A stretch of 14,553 nt of DNA from an uncultured Sulfurovum sp. (GTDB taxonomy: Bacteria; Campylobacterota; Campylobacteria; Campylobacterales; Sulfurovaceae): assembly GCA_902727915.1 (NCBI GenBank), contig CACVAU010000086.1:1-14553 (forward strand), given 5' to 3'. Of the stretch, positions 1-7,338 are shown piece by piece. The position numbers and the translations under genes were made by a program. The notes below the pieces were generated by a model, which was not told the DNA's origin, did no database searches, and saw only the letters and a program-made list of their open reading frames with translations. Numbering within the stretch: position 1 is the stretch's first letter; the number at the start of each line of letters is the position of its first letter.

Positions 1-2
1 CT

Positions 3-2858
3 GGAGCCAAGACAGTTCGGGCTTTTTCCTCTTTTGAAAATGCTTTGGTTTATGTCATCTTTGAAGAGGGGCATGACATCTATTTTTCTCGTGATAGAGT
101 TGCCGAGAAAATTAATGAACTTCTACCCACCATTCCTAAATCAGCACAGATAAAAATGGGACCTGATGCCACAGGAATTGGTTGGGTGTATGAGTATGCT
201 TTAACTTCCAAAACCAAAGACCTGTCAGAGCTTTATGACTTACAAGAGTACTATTATAAATACGCACTATTAGGCATCAATGGTGTATCAGAAGTCGCAA
301 CAGTTGGTGGCTTTGAAAAGAATTATCAAATCACCATTAATGAACAAAAGCTAGTAGAACAGGGTTTAACCATTCAAGAGGTAACAAAAGCCATCAAAGC
401 AAATAATGAAGATCGTGGTGGTCGGATAATCTTAGAAAATGGTTATGAACAGATAGTTCAAGCTAATGGTTATGCAAAATCCGTACAAGATTTGGCTGAC
501 ATTGTCATAAACAATCACTACCATGGAAAACCTCTTAAAATCTCTGATGTTGCTACGGTAGATATGGTTCCTTCTTATCGTCGTGGTATGGTCGACTTAA
601 ATGGTGAAGGTGAGGTAGTAGGGGGCATTGTTGTTGTTCGTTACAAAGAGAATGCTTACGCTGTCATTCAAGAGATAAAAGAAAAGTTAGAGAAAATAAA
701 ACTTGCTGATGTAGACTTAGTAACCACCTATGATAGGTCAGACTTAATTACTAAAGCCATTAAGACTTTAACCACCACACTATTCGAAGAGTCTGTAGTG
801 GTACTGGTTATTGTTTTACTCTTTTTACTACATTTTCGTTCAGCGTTAGTCATCATCATTACTTTGCCTCTGACCATTGCCATTACTTTTTTACTCATGA
901 AGTGGGCAGGGGTTGAGTCTAACATTATGTCGCTGGGAGGAATCGCCATTGCCATAGGAGCGATGATAGATGCTTCCATTGTCATGGTAGAAAACGTCCA
1001 TAAGAAATTACAAGCCAATGGTGGTGAAAAACTTCAAGGAGAAGCACGAACAAAAATTATTTTAGATGCAGCCAAACAAGTTGGACGACCTATCTTTTTC
1101 GCGTTAATTCTTATAGTGGTTTCATTTCTACCTATTTTTGCATTGTCAGGTCAAGAGGGTGCTTTGTTTAAACCTTTGGCATATACTAAAACCTTTGCCA
1201 TGTTAACAGGGGCGATTATTTCTATAACACTTGTTCCTATTTTGATGGTCTATCTGGTTCGAGGTAAGATTTTAGATGAACGTAGAAACTGGTTAAATCG
1301 TTTTTTTATTTGGCTCTATTCTCCACTGCTTAAAGGGGCGTTGTGGTTACGTTTTGTTATGCCTGTTGTGTTGATAGGGGTTATTGCTTATGGGGTATGG
1401 ATTTACCAACAGCAAAAATGGGAATTTATGCCACCTCTCAATGAACAGACTTATATGTATATGCCTGTAACCCCTTACGGCATAGGGATTGACATGGCAA
1501 AAGAGTTAACGCAAAAGACTGACAAAATTATAAAAGAGAACTTTCCAGAGGTTGAAACCGTATTTGGAAAAGCAGGACGTGCCGACACAGCCACCGACCC
1601 AGCACCTCTTTCTATGATAGAGACTATTATTACTTTTAAACCAGAGAGTGAATGGCGAGAGGGAATGACTTATGAAAAGCTCATGAATGAGATGGAAGAG
1701 AAGTTACAAATAAAAGGTTTAACCAACTCATGGACTTATCCTATTCGTGGGCGAATTGACATGTTACTTTCAGGTATTAGAACGCCTTTAGGTATTAAAC
1801 TTTATGGTGACACAGCTGAAGAGTTAGCCAAGCAAGCCCAAGAGATTGAGAAACGACTGAAAAGTTATGGAGGAACACAATCAGCCTTTGCAGACAAGGC
1901 AAACTCTGGTTACTATTTAAATATTGATTTAAATGATGAGAAAATTGCAGAATACGGTATTACTAAAAATCTCATATTAGACACCATTTCAAATGGAGTA
2001 GGGGGCATGACAGTAGCCACACTCTATGACGGTATAAAACGTTACCCCATTTCAGTACGTTATGAGCAGTCAAAACGTTCAAATTTAACCAGTATAGGAA
2101 GCATACGGGTTAAAACGCCTTATGGCTATACCCCTTTAGAAACCTTTGCACATCTGTATTATAAAGAAGCACCTTCTATTTTAAAAGCTGAAAAAGGTAA
2201 GAAAGTAATTTTTATTTACATTACACCAAATCCAAACATTACTTCTCAAGTTTATAAAAAAGAGGGAATGAAACTTTTAGAAGATTTAGAACTACCTACA
2301 GGTTATTACTATGAGTGGGCAGGAGAGAGTGAGTACTTAGAGTCTGCTATGGAACGTTTGGCTTTTATTGTGCCTATTACGCTGTTTATTACATTTATTT
2401 TAATCTATTTAGGGTTAAACAATATGAGAAATGCACTCATAGTATTTTTCACTTTGCCTTTCGCAGCTGTAGGAGGAATTGTCTATTTAGACATGCTAGA
2501 CTTTAATTTTTCTATTGCTGTGGTAGTTGGGTTCTTGTCGCTCATTGGGGTAGCAACGGAGACAGCGATAGTTATGATTATCTATCTTGAAGAAGCTGTA
2601 CAAAAAGTTGTTAAACGAACCAAAGAAAATCTCAAAGAAGCCATCTATGAAGGGGCTGTTTTAAGAGTTCGTCCAAAGCTTATGACAGTCTTTGCTATTT
2701 TGGGTGGATTGTTGCCTATTATGTACATAGATGGGGTGGGGTCTGAAGTAATGCAACGGATCGCTGCTCCTATGATAGGAGGGGTTGTCTCTTCGGCTGT
2801 GTTGACACTTTTGGTGATTCCTGCTGTTTATTATGTGGTTTTGAAAAAAGAGAAGTAA
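3..2858 (+). CDS. cusA: CusA/CzcA-type heavy-metal efflux RND transporter, 5' end outside the window
   Basis: This is the inner-membrane proton-driven pump of a tripartite metal efflux complex that moves metal ions from periplasm or cytosol to the outside. The frame is open from base 3, where it reads GAKTVRAFSSF. In E. coli CusA this motif lies about 80 residues in, so only the N-terminus is missing; the TTG at 45 is internal. About 951 residues are visible of a usual ~1040. Copper/silver-type residues are seen: Met in the YMYMP, PLSMIET and RIDMLLSG segments, matching the CusA methionine relay as I recall it. The proton-relay acids and lysine are kept: Asp of GAMIDA (codon 969), Glu of GVATE (2559), Lys of VRPK (2676). 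Two large periplasmic portions separate the membrane bundles. The partner genes cusB and cusC, if present, must lie upstream. Cu/Ag specificity is inferred from motifs. Confidence 0.93.
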   Translation, partial: GAKTVRAFSSFENALVYVIFEEGHDIYFSRDRVAEKINELLPTIPKSAQIKMGPDATGIGWVYEYALTSKTKDLSELYDLQEYYYKYALLGINGVSEVATVGGFEKNYQITINEQKLVEQGLTIQEVTKAIKANNEDRGGRIILENGYEQIVQANGYAKSVQDLADIVINNHYHGKPLKISDVATVDMVPSYRRGMVDLNGEGEVVGGIVVVRYKENAYAVIQEIKEKLEKIKLADVDLVTTYDRSDLITKAIKTLTTTLFEESVVVLVIVLLFLLHFRSALVIIITLPLTIAITFLLMKWAGVESNIMSLGGIAIAIGAMIDASIVMVENVHKKLQANGGEKLQGEARTKIILDAAKQVGRPIFFALILIVVSFLPIFALSGQEGALFKPLAYTKTFAMLTGAIISITLVPILMVYLVRGKILDERRNWLNRFFIWLYSPLLKGALWLRFVMPVVLIGVIAYGVWIYQQQKWEFMPPLNEQTYMYMPVTPYGIGIDMAKELTQKTDKIIKENFPEVETVFGKAGRADTATDPAPLSMIETIITFKPESEWREGMTYEKLMNEMEEKLQIKGLTNSWTYPIRGRIDMLLSGIRTPLGIKLYGDTAEELAKQAQEIEKRLKSYGGTQSAFADKANSGYYLNIDLNDEKIAEYGITKNLILDTISNGVGGMTVATLYDGIKRYPISVRYEQSKRSNLTSIGSIRVKTPYGYTPLETFAHLYYKEAPSILKAEKGKKVIFIYITPNPNITSQVYKKEGMKLLEDLELPTGYYYEWAGESEYLESAMERLAFIVPITLFITFILIYLGLNNMRNALIVFFTLPFAAVGGIVYLDMLDFNFSIAVVVGFLSLIGVATETAIVMIIYLEEAVQKVVKRTKENLKEAIYEGAVLRVRPKLMTVFAILGGLLPIMYIDGVGSEVMQRIAAPMIGGVVSSAVLTLLVIPAVYYVVLKKEK

Positions 2859-2912
2859 TAGACTTCTTACAAAACTATTTTTAAAATGTAGTAAAATATA
2901 CTATTCGTCCTT

Positions 2913-2944
2913 TATATCCAAACCTGATAGAAGGTTTGGATATA
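2913..2944. terminator. Perfect 12-bp hairpin between convergent efflux genes
   Basis: Arms 2913-2924 and 2933-2944 are perfectly complementary around an 8-base loop. The hairpin sits 55 bases past the cusA stop and just beyond the stop of the minus-strand efflux remnant. A T7 run follows at 2954-2960 on the plus strand, about 10 bases from the stem. This is further than in a classical intrinsic terminator, and no T-run follows on the minus side. A terminator, perhaps bidirectional, is the simplest reading from position and stem strength. Confidence 0.6.
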
Positions 2945-2952
2945 GCTTGAGA

Positions 2953-4286
2953 CTATTTTTTTAGTAATCCAAAGCGTAAATAAAGAGCTGGTAAAATCAC
3001 CATATTAAGAAGCGTAGAGCTTAACAGTCCAAAGAGAATGACCATCGCCATAGGGGCTTGGATTTCACTTCCAGCTTCTCCTACTCCTAGTGCTAAAGGT
3101 ACCATTGCCAATCCTGCTGAGATAGCTGTCATTAGGATAGGTACGAGACGCTCTTTGGCTCCTTGCTTCACAGCCTGTTCAAAGTTGCTAACCTGCTCAT
3201 GTTGCATGAGGTTATGAATGTGAGCAATCATGATTACTCCATTACGCGTTGCTATACCTAACAAAGTGATAAACCCGATAATGGTTGCTACCGAGAGAAT
3301 ACCCCCTGCCATATAGAGTCCCACAACCCCTCTTATCATAGCAAAAGGTAGATTGAGTAAGATCAGCAATGCATCTCGAATAGAAGCAAATGCCATATAA
3401 AGAAGAATAAAGACCCCAAAGATAACAATCACCCCTAAAATAATCAACATATTAGAAGAAGCTTCAGCACTCTTAAACTGTCCACCATACTCGACTGTGT
3501 AGCCTTTTTGAATATATGCTCTATCGGACTCATACGCTTTAGCCACAATCCATAAAGAAGAAAGATCAGCTAATTTATAAACCTCCATCCCTTTTTTAAC
3601 AGAAGAACCTTCTGTAATAGATTTTTCAATAACAACACCTGAGTATGGTGAATATGCAACCGATGTTCTTTCCTCTTTTAAAATAATCTCCTCATTAAGA
3701 TTGAGCAGGGCTTGGGCTTGGTGTTGCAAATGTCTATAGTGCTTATCGATATTTTTCTCTTGTAGACGAAGCTGTTGCTGCATCAACGCAATGGGTGATT
3801 GCTCCAATCCTGACATCTCACCAGCTTGTTGACGTACTGTTGCTTTTTGATACAGTTGATGACTCTGGTTTAATTGTTGCTCTATGATAAAGCGTTGTCT
3901 CTTCGCAGCCAACAGCTTATAAAAGAGAGTTGCTGCTGAAGGGTATGCTCCTCTTTGAGGTAGCTGCTCTTCTCCAGTTCTAAATGAGCAAGCCTTTTTT
4001 TAGCTCGATGTTCACCCCATGATGGGAACTGCTGACTCACCTCTAAGTAGGTGTACTCCACAGAGCCTTCAAGCCCCTCATCAAACTCCATTTCTAAAGC
4101 AGGATTTTCTCATAGTGTTGATTGGGTGACTCTGCTTTTGTCGATATGAAGTTGAGTCTCATCTTGCTTAAGAGCAAATGAAGCCTCTAAAGCTTTTTCT
4201 ATAAAGCTATTTAGACTATATCGCTCTGTTGATTCGATTGCATGGCAATAATGCATTACCAGCAATAGTAAAATAGTGATTTTCAT
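2953..4286 (-). pseudogene. Collapsed tripartite efflux operon: OMF, MFP and RND segments joined in one remnant
   Basis: The remnant starts at ATG 4286, with AGGAG ten bases upstream and a signal peptide (MKITILLLLVMHYCHA). It reads as a CusC/TolC-like outer-membrane factor. A TGA at 4112-4110 interrupts it before ENPALEMEFDEGLEG. The same frame then reopens until about 3930, where roughly one base is missing and the reading moves to the frame that ends at 2953. That last 319-residue stretch has three parts: TolC-like coiled coil (to ~80), a CusB-like hairpin/lipoyl piece SPYSGVVIEKSITEGSSVKKG (~86-141), and the C-terminal ~178 residues of an HME-RND pump from GGQFKSAEAS with its membrane helices. 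Intact cusCBA or czcCBA would take about 5.5 kb; here it is 1.3 kb. The RND tail has ATRNG where CusA has the AAEFG/ATETA glutamate, so it derives from a different pump than the one at 3-2858. No working pump can be made. Confidence 0.88.
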
Positions 4287-4351
4287 CAATACATTACTCC
4301 TTATTTTATGTAATTTAATTATTAAAGTAGTAGGTTTTTAAATCTATATTT

Positions 4352-4723
4352 TCAAATAAGAAGTATGATAAGGAGGTGCGTGAAAAAGCATGGAGCGTAA
4401 ACGCAAGGGGGGGGAAGCTTAATAAAGCATGTATGATGTGGCGTAATTTTAATGCATAAAACTACGATTTTGTTCCACAATAAAAGTAAATGAAAACCAA
4501 AAGATTTAAAAAAGAGTAGTACCAAAAGAGCCGTGCCAAGAATGACATGCTCTTTATTAAAATTGATATGCTCTTCTAAGTAGTGTAAAATGAGTTGATG
4601 CGATGAGAGTTTTTGGGTATGGGAGTGGTGGTGTGTATTATTATGATGATCTGGAACAAAGTACTTACCCAAATTCCATGCCATACTAATGATAATCAGA
4701 AGTAATAATACTTTTTTTAACAT
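4352..4723 (-). CDS. Small His-rich membrane protein of the metal-efflux operon, frame set by a G8 tract
   Basis: The protein is 123 residues. The start ATG 4723 has AGGAG 12 bases upstream. An N-terminal hydrophobic helix (residues ~3-18) is followed by a His cluster at 26-36 (HHNNTHHHSH), a likely periplasmic metal-binding stretch, and a second membrane helix (~60-82). It is first in line with the OMF-MFP-RND remnant 65 bases downstream, which fits an accessory metal-resistance role (inference). After IKLPPP the reading crosses a run of eight C on the coding strand (4407-4414) and ends in a Cys-rich hydrophobic tail that does not look natural. With nine C the tail would read LRLRSMLFHAPPYHTSYLKI and end at 4344 (126 residues). 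With seven it would end at 4315 (135 residues). The nine-C tail looks most like a real protein end, so the present allele may be a frameshift or an off/variant phase. I do not recognise the family by name. Confidence 0.6.
   Translation of the reverse strand: MLKKVLLLLIIISMAWNLGKYFVPDHHNNTHHHSHTQKLSSHQLILHYLEEHINFNKEHVILGTALLVLLFFKSFGFHLLLLWNKIVVLCIKITPHHTCFIKLPPPCVYAPCFFTHLLIILLI
4407..4414. repeat. G8 homopolymer tract inside a coding region
   Basis: Eight consecutive G on the plus strand (C8 in the minus-strand gene) lie near the 3' end of the His-rich membrane protein gene. In Campylobacter and Helicobacter, G/C tracts of about this length are known to slip and switch genes on and off. 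All three lengths (7, 8, 9) give different C-termini that stay open for 17-30 codons past the tract. Confidence 0.85.
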
Positions 4724-4761
4724 TGAGTCACTTAACTCCTCTTTTTCATACTTTGCTTTTA

Positions 4762-4971
4762 CTATGGAATTATTTTACTCATCACCGAACTGTCTAACAC
4801 ATCAATCCGAATGTTACAGTTCTCCATATCTTTGAAGTGTTCTTTGGTATTTCAGCTTCAGTGAACCCTTCTGAATTATAACTATCGTATACATGAGCTA
4901 TTCTACAGTTAGCTCTTGTGCATGAGACGATAGAAACAGTATGGTAGCAAGTAATAAGACTATTTTTTCAT
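4762..4971 (-). pseudogene. Broken gene for a small exported protein
   Basis: ATG 4971 opens a reading that stops after three codons, because an A6 run (4962-4967, T6 on the plus strand) is one base short. Adding one A gives MKKIVLLLATILFLSSHA, a clear signal peptide ending in SHA, then QELTVE. At least two more frame changes link RIAHVYDSYNSEGFTEAEIP to a tail NTKEHFKDMENCNIRIDVLD...SKIIP, which ends at TAG 4764-4762. The patchwork of sensible pieces in successive frames indicates a decayed ~70-residue periplasmic protein gene. It lies 38 bases upstream of the His-rich membrane protein on the same strand, so it probably headed the same metal operon. I do not recognise the family. Confidence 0.6.
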
Positions 4972-5055
4972 AATTATACTTTTTCACTCTACATTTTTAG
5001 ATGAAGATAAGTGATGTCTATATTTGATACGATAGTTAAACGTTACTTTAGTTTT

Positions 5056-5067
5056 ACTTGTACAAGT
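5056..5067. promoter_or_regulatory. 12-bp perfect palindrome ACTTGTACAAGT, possible operator
   Basis: This is a perfect dyad of twelve bases, 85 bases upstream of the start of the decayed minus-strand metal operon. Position and symmetry suit a dimeric regulator site. No regulator gene is visible nearby and I cannot assign a family; it could be chance in AT-rich DNA. Confidence 0.3.
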
Positions 5068-5131
5068 TTTAATGTTTTGATAGGTAAACCCTATGAGAAG
5101 TTCAGTAAAGTTTAAAGAGAAGATATTTTAA

Positions 5132-5151
5132 TTTCAAAAAATTTTTTGAAA
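5132..5151. repeat. 20-bp perfect palindrome of an A6T6 core flanked by TTTC/GAAA
   Basis: The arms 5132-5141 and 5142-5151 are exact reverse complements with no spacer. A6T6 tracts are intrinsically bent. It lies mid-way in the divergent intergenic region and could be a bend or regulatory site, or a chance consequence of composition. Confidence 0.35.
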
Positions 5152-5347
5152 GAGCGAATTTTATGAAAATGAGTTAGATTGGTTTTTAATGTAGTTGTAT
5201 TTACAAAAATTAAATTACACCTTGTCTATTTGTAATAAATAAAACTTCACGTCTCAAGTATTTTAGTTTCTTTCATAATAAATTATTATTTAATTCTACC
5301 TAATTCTAAGATAGAATACACTATTCAAACTATAAGAGGATGGATTA

Positions 5348-5698
5348 TTGCTATACTATACTTTTAAACTTATCATTACAGCACTACTAATTGTATTAAT
5401 TTCTGAAATAGCAAAGAAAAGTAGTCTCTTTGGTGCCTTATTGGCAGCGATACCTTTAGTTTCAATACTTGCTATGACTTGGATGTACATAGATACAAAT
5501 AGCAGTAATAGTGCTATAGAGTTTTCAAATAGAATTGTTTGGTTAATTGCTCCATCTATGACACTTTTTATTGTGTTCCCTCTTTTGATACAAAAAGGTA
5601 TTAATTTTTACATCAGTATGGGTATTTCAATCATAATGACAGTTTTAGCTTACTATAGTGTGATTTATATACTTGGAAAATTTGGAATTAAATTGTAA
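5348..5698 (+). CDS. DUF3147-type four-helix membrane protein
   Basis: The protein is 116 residues and mostly hydrophobic, with about four membrane helices (roughly residues 4-20, 26-45, 62-82, 87-110) and almost no soluble part. The conserved SEIAKKSSLFGALLAAIPL stretch and the closing GKFGIKL match the DUF3147 family as I know it. Its function is unknown. The start is TTG 5348, chosen because AAGAGGA at 5334-5340 sits seven bases upstream; no in-frame ATG would keep the conserved N-terminus. It is transcribed alone, away from the decayed metal operon. The length equals the usual family length, so it looks intact. Confidence 0.85.
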   Translation: MLYYTFKLIITALLIVLISEIAKKSSLFGALLAAIPLVSILAMTWMYIDTNSSNSAIEFSNRIVWLIAPSMTLFIVFPLLIQKGINFYISMGISIIMTVLAYYSVIYILGKFGIKL

Positions 5699-5793
5699 AA
5701 ATAAGGTTTCAAGATGGAAAAAATAAAAAAATAATTAATACGCTACTGTATAAAAATGAGAAAAATAGAGAACTTGAAAAGAGTAATTTTGAC

Positions 5794-6052
5794 ATGGATA
5801 CCTATTTAACAAGTTCAAGAAATATCTAAAAAGATTCATATATCAGCAAGTAATATTAATAATATATTTGAAAAACTAGAGTGGTGTAAAAAAGATAATG
5901 AACATGGTTGGGCTATGACAAAGTAAGGTGAATATCATGGGGATAAAGTATGTCATAATAGATGGAGTAACGCGAATTATCTAGTTTGGAAAGAGTCTAT
6001 TTTAGAGAATCCCTATGGGATAGAACTTTCACTCATATCATATTTAATATAA
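5794..6052 (+). pseudogene. Broken gene for a small helix-turn-helix-like protein
   Basis: ATG 5794 begins MDTYLTS. One extra base near 5812-5815 then moves the sense reading into the next frame: QEISKKIHISASNINNIFEK, followed by LEWCKKDNEHGWAMTK, a TAA at 5924, then GEYHGDKVCHNRW and NYLVWKESILENP, ending at TAA 6050-6052. The first part reads like a winged-helix or helix-turn-helix segment (EISKK.. ISASNINNIFEKL..W), followed by a GW..TK.G motif and a conserved YLVW.E. I have seen similar short proteins in Campylobacterota but cannot name a function. The insertion and the nonsense codon together mean it is inactive. The start lacks a clear ribosome site. Confidence 0.6.
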
Positions 6053-6094
6053 GATAAATTATATAAAATATTTAGAGGCTATATGCTATCTTAT

Positions 6095-6188
6095 GGGGCT
6101 TACCCTAAAGGGTCGGGCTTGAACCTCTCCACTGCGTTCCAAGGCGAGTACACGGTACATCGCACTACGTGTTCTAATCCCTAAGCCA
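6095..6188. ncRNA. GC-rich hairpin-dense element, candidate structured RNA or DNA site
   Basis: This stretch is about 56% GC while its surroundings are about 30%. An outer pairing GGCTTA/TAAGCC (6097-6102 with 6182-6187) encloses three hairpins: ACCC-TAAA-GGGT (6102-6113, sharing base 6102 with the outer stem), CTTGAAC/GTTC-C-AAG (6118-6124 with 6136-6143, one bulge), and ACACG/CGTGT (6150-6154 with 6168-6172). GGG 6115-6117 can also pair with CCC 6179-6181. A GC-rich island with a closed multi-stem fold in AT-rich DNA is typical of a structured RNA. The strand is undecided because pairing works both ways. It is not a normal tRNA: stem lengths and T-loop do not fit. No open frame of note overlaps it. 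Confidence 0.4.
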
Positions 6189-6809
6189 TTGAACAATCTA
6201 TTAAAAAGAGACCACTCCACAAGACTTTTACTTTTTTCTCCACGCTGCTCCTAAAAAAGAAAAACCCCTATTCCATTACTGATAAAATATTGACCTCTTA
6301 TTTATCTCTGCCCGATTTTTATAAGAGAGTATTTCGCTATTCGCTGCATACCCACTCATAAAAGGTCACAGAGAAAGAAGAGCCAAATATTTTCTAAGTT
6401 TTTTTTCAATAGCTTATTCAATTCAATTGGAAAATCTACACTAACGTTCCGATTCTTTCATATCTTTTTATTTTCTTCTCAAGATGGAGATGCTTATGTC
6501 ACTTTGGCTGTTCTCATCCCCTCACGCTTCGTTACCCATATTCCTCACTTCATTCTAGCTAAAAACACTGCGTTAATACTGACTTTGGAATAAAAAGGAT
6601 TTTATCCCAAACCAAGTATTTTTTATCTCTTCTTCATTCGTCAACAGGGATAACGAAGCGTGATTGGACGAGAAAATCTTAACCATGAGTTGCAAGTTTC
6701 TCCACCTTGGAAAATAAAAAAGAGGTAGGGGATTCAAAACAGCTCATAAACAAGAAATTCAACCATTAAGCACGCTTATCTTTATAAATAGAATGAAAAG
6801 GATTTAACA
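6189..6809. other. Non-coding region upstream of the mobile-element genes
   Basis: About 620 bases have no convincing frame on either strand. The region holds the long inverted repeat and enclosed hairpin listed separately. AAAGGA at 6797-6802, seven bases before ATG 6810, is the ribosome site of the next gene. The concentration of structure and lack of coding suggest a replication, transfer or regulatory function, but nothing is diagnostic. Confidence 0.5.
6522..6663. repeat. Long inverted repeat (13+3 bp arms) enclosing a strong hairpin
   Basis: TCACGCTTCGTTA at 6522-6534 followed by CCC is the exact reverse complement of TAACGAAGCGTGA at 6651-6663 preceded by GGG plus one bulged A. The arms are about 110 bases apart. 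Inside lies a second hairpin at 6584-6611: TTTGG/CCAAA and ATAAAA/TTTTAT around an AGGA loop with one mismatch. Nested arms of this kind occur at replication origins, transfer origins and mobile-element ends. Which applies here is not clear. Confidence 0.6.
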
Positions 6810-7160
6810 ATGAATTATAAAATATATCATAAAAAACAATTGCTCAATGAATCAATTAATAAAAGAAAAGAAAGTTTAACCTTCACTCTTTTCTTTAAAA
6901 TTAATCATCTCAGTTTTGCTGTACAGTACCAACCTCATTACTTTAGAAGTACAGGATTAGCCCATTTTAGTTTTTATGCTCTAAGTAAAGGCTTTGAAGG
7001 TTTTACAGAAACAGGGTATCGCTCATTGTTTGTAAATAACTCTAAAAGTATCTCTTCCTATGAAGAAATTAAAGCCTACCTCTTTAAAAAATTAAATGAA
7101 CAAATAGATTTAGAAAAAGCTTCTACCGAGCCTATTCAATTAAACCTTTTTGAATTCTAG
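6810..7160 (+). CDS. Small mobile-element protein with a C-terminal clamp-binding-like motif
   Basis: The protein is 116 residues with no signal peptide or membrane helix. ATG 6810 is preceded by AAAGGA at seven bases. A middle section with aromatic residues (FAVQYQPHYFR, GFTETGYRSLF) resembles short plasmid-borne proteins that I recall but cannot name. The last residues are PIQLNLFEF. QLNLF at 110-114 is close to the QL[S/D]LF pentapeptide that docks proteins on the bacterial DNA polymerase sliding clamp, and the C-terminal end is a usual place for it. The gene heads a plus-strand group with the 52-residue gene and the methylase-like gene (gaps of 9 and 10 bases), so co-transcription is likely. 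A link to DNA replication or repair is inferred from the motif only. Confidence 0.75.
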   Translation: MNYKIYHKKQLLNESINKRKESLTFTLFFKINHLSFAVQYQPHYFRSTGLAHFSFYALSKGFEGFTETGYRSLFVNNSKSISSYEEIKAYLFKKLNEQIDLEKASTEPIQLNLFEF

Positions 7161-7169
7161 GAGATGGCT

Positions 7170-7328
7170 ATGAAAATAAATAATAAGAAAAAAAGTTTTT
7201 TTGTAGTAATTGATGGAAGTGAAGAGGTGCTGTATCTGAAATGTTTAGATTTAGATGAGGCAGAAGATGAAGTAAAACGTTTTTTAAAAGTAGATGCTCT
7301 TAATGACTCTATAGAAATAATTTACTAA
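7170..7328 (+). CDS. 52-residue hypothetical protein
   Basis: ATG 7170 is preceded by AGGAG at 7159-7163, six bases away; the in-frame ATG at 7164 abuts the ribosome site and is less likely. The protein starts basic (MKINNKKKSFFVVIDG) and continues acidic (DLDEAEDEVKRFLKVD). It looks like a small soluble alpha/beta protein, with FFVVIDG.EEVLYLKCLD as a beta pair and EAEDEVKRFL as a helix. It lies 9 bases after the gene at 6810-7160 and 10 before the methylase-like gene, which supports a real operon member. The family is not recognised. Confidence 0.65.
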   Translation: MKINNKKKSFFVVIDGSEEVLYLKCLDLDEAEDEVKRFLKVDALNDSIEIIY

Positions 7329-7338
7329 AGGGCTGATA

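Larger units (their letters stand above)
4972..5347. other. AT-rich intergenic region between divergent transcription units
   Basis: No coding frame of note is seen on either strand. The stretch separates the minus-strand metal operon remains from the plus-strand DUF3147-type gene, so it should hold promoters for both. A TAGAAT at 5312-5317 is a plausible -10 for the plus-strand gene. Two perfect palindromes are listed separately. Confidence 0.6.

Noticed and set aside
45..47. TTG 45 as the start of the RND pump
   Set aside because: The frame is open to the window edge and the preceding codons (GAKTVRAFSSF) are conserved family sequence; the true start lies upstream.
728..1018. 96-residue minus-strand frame
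   Set aside because: Antisense shadow of the well-supported RND pump; Met/Ser-rich composition typical of antisense frames and no ribosome site.
6095..6188. tRNA gene
   Set aside because: T-loop-like GGTTCAAGCC and an outer stem drew attention, but stem lengths, anticodon arm and CCA end do not fit on either strand; kept only as a structured-element candidate.
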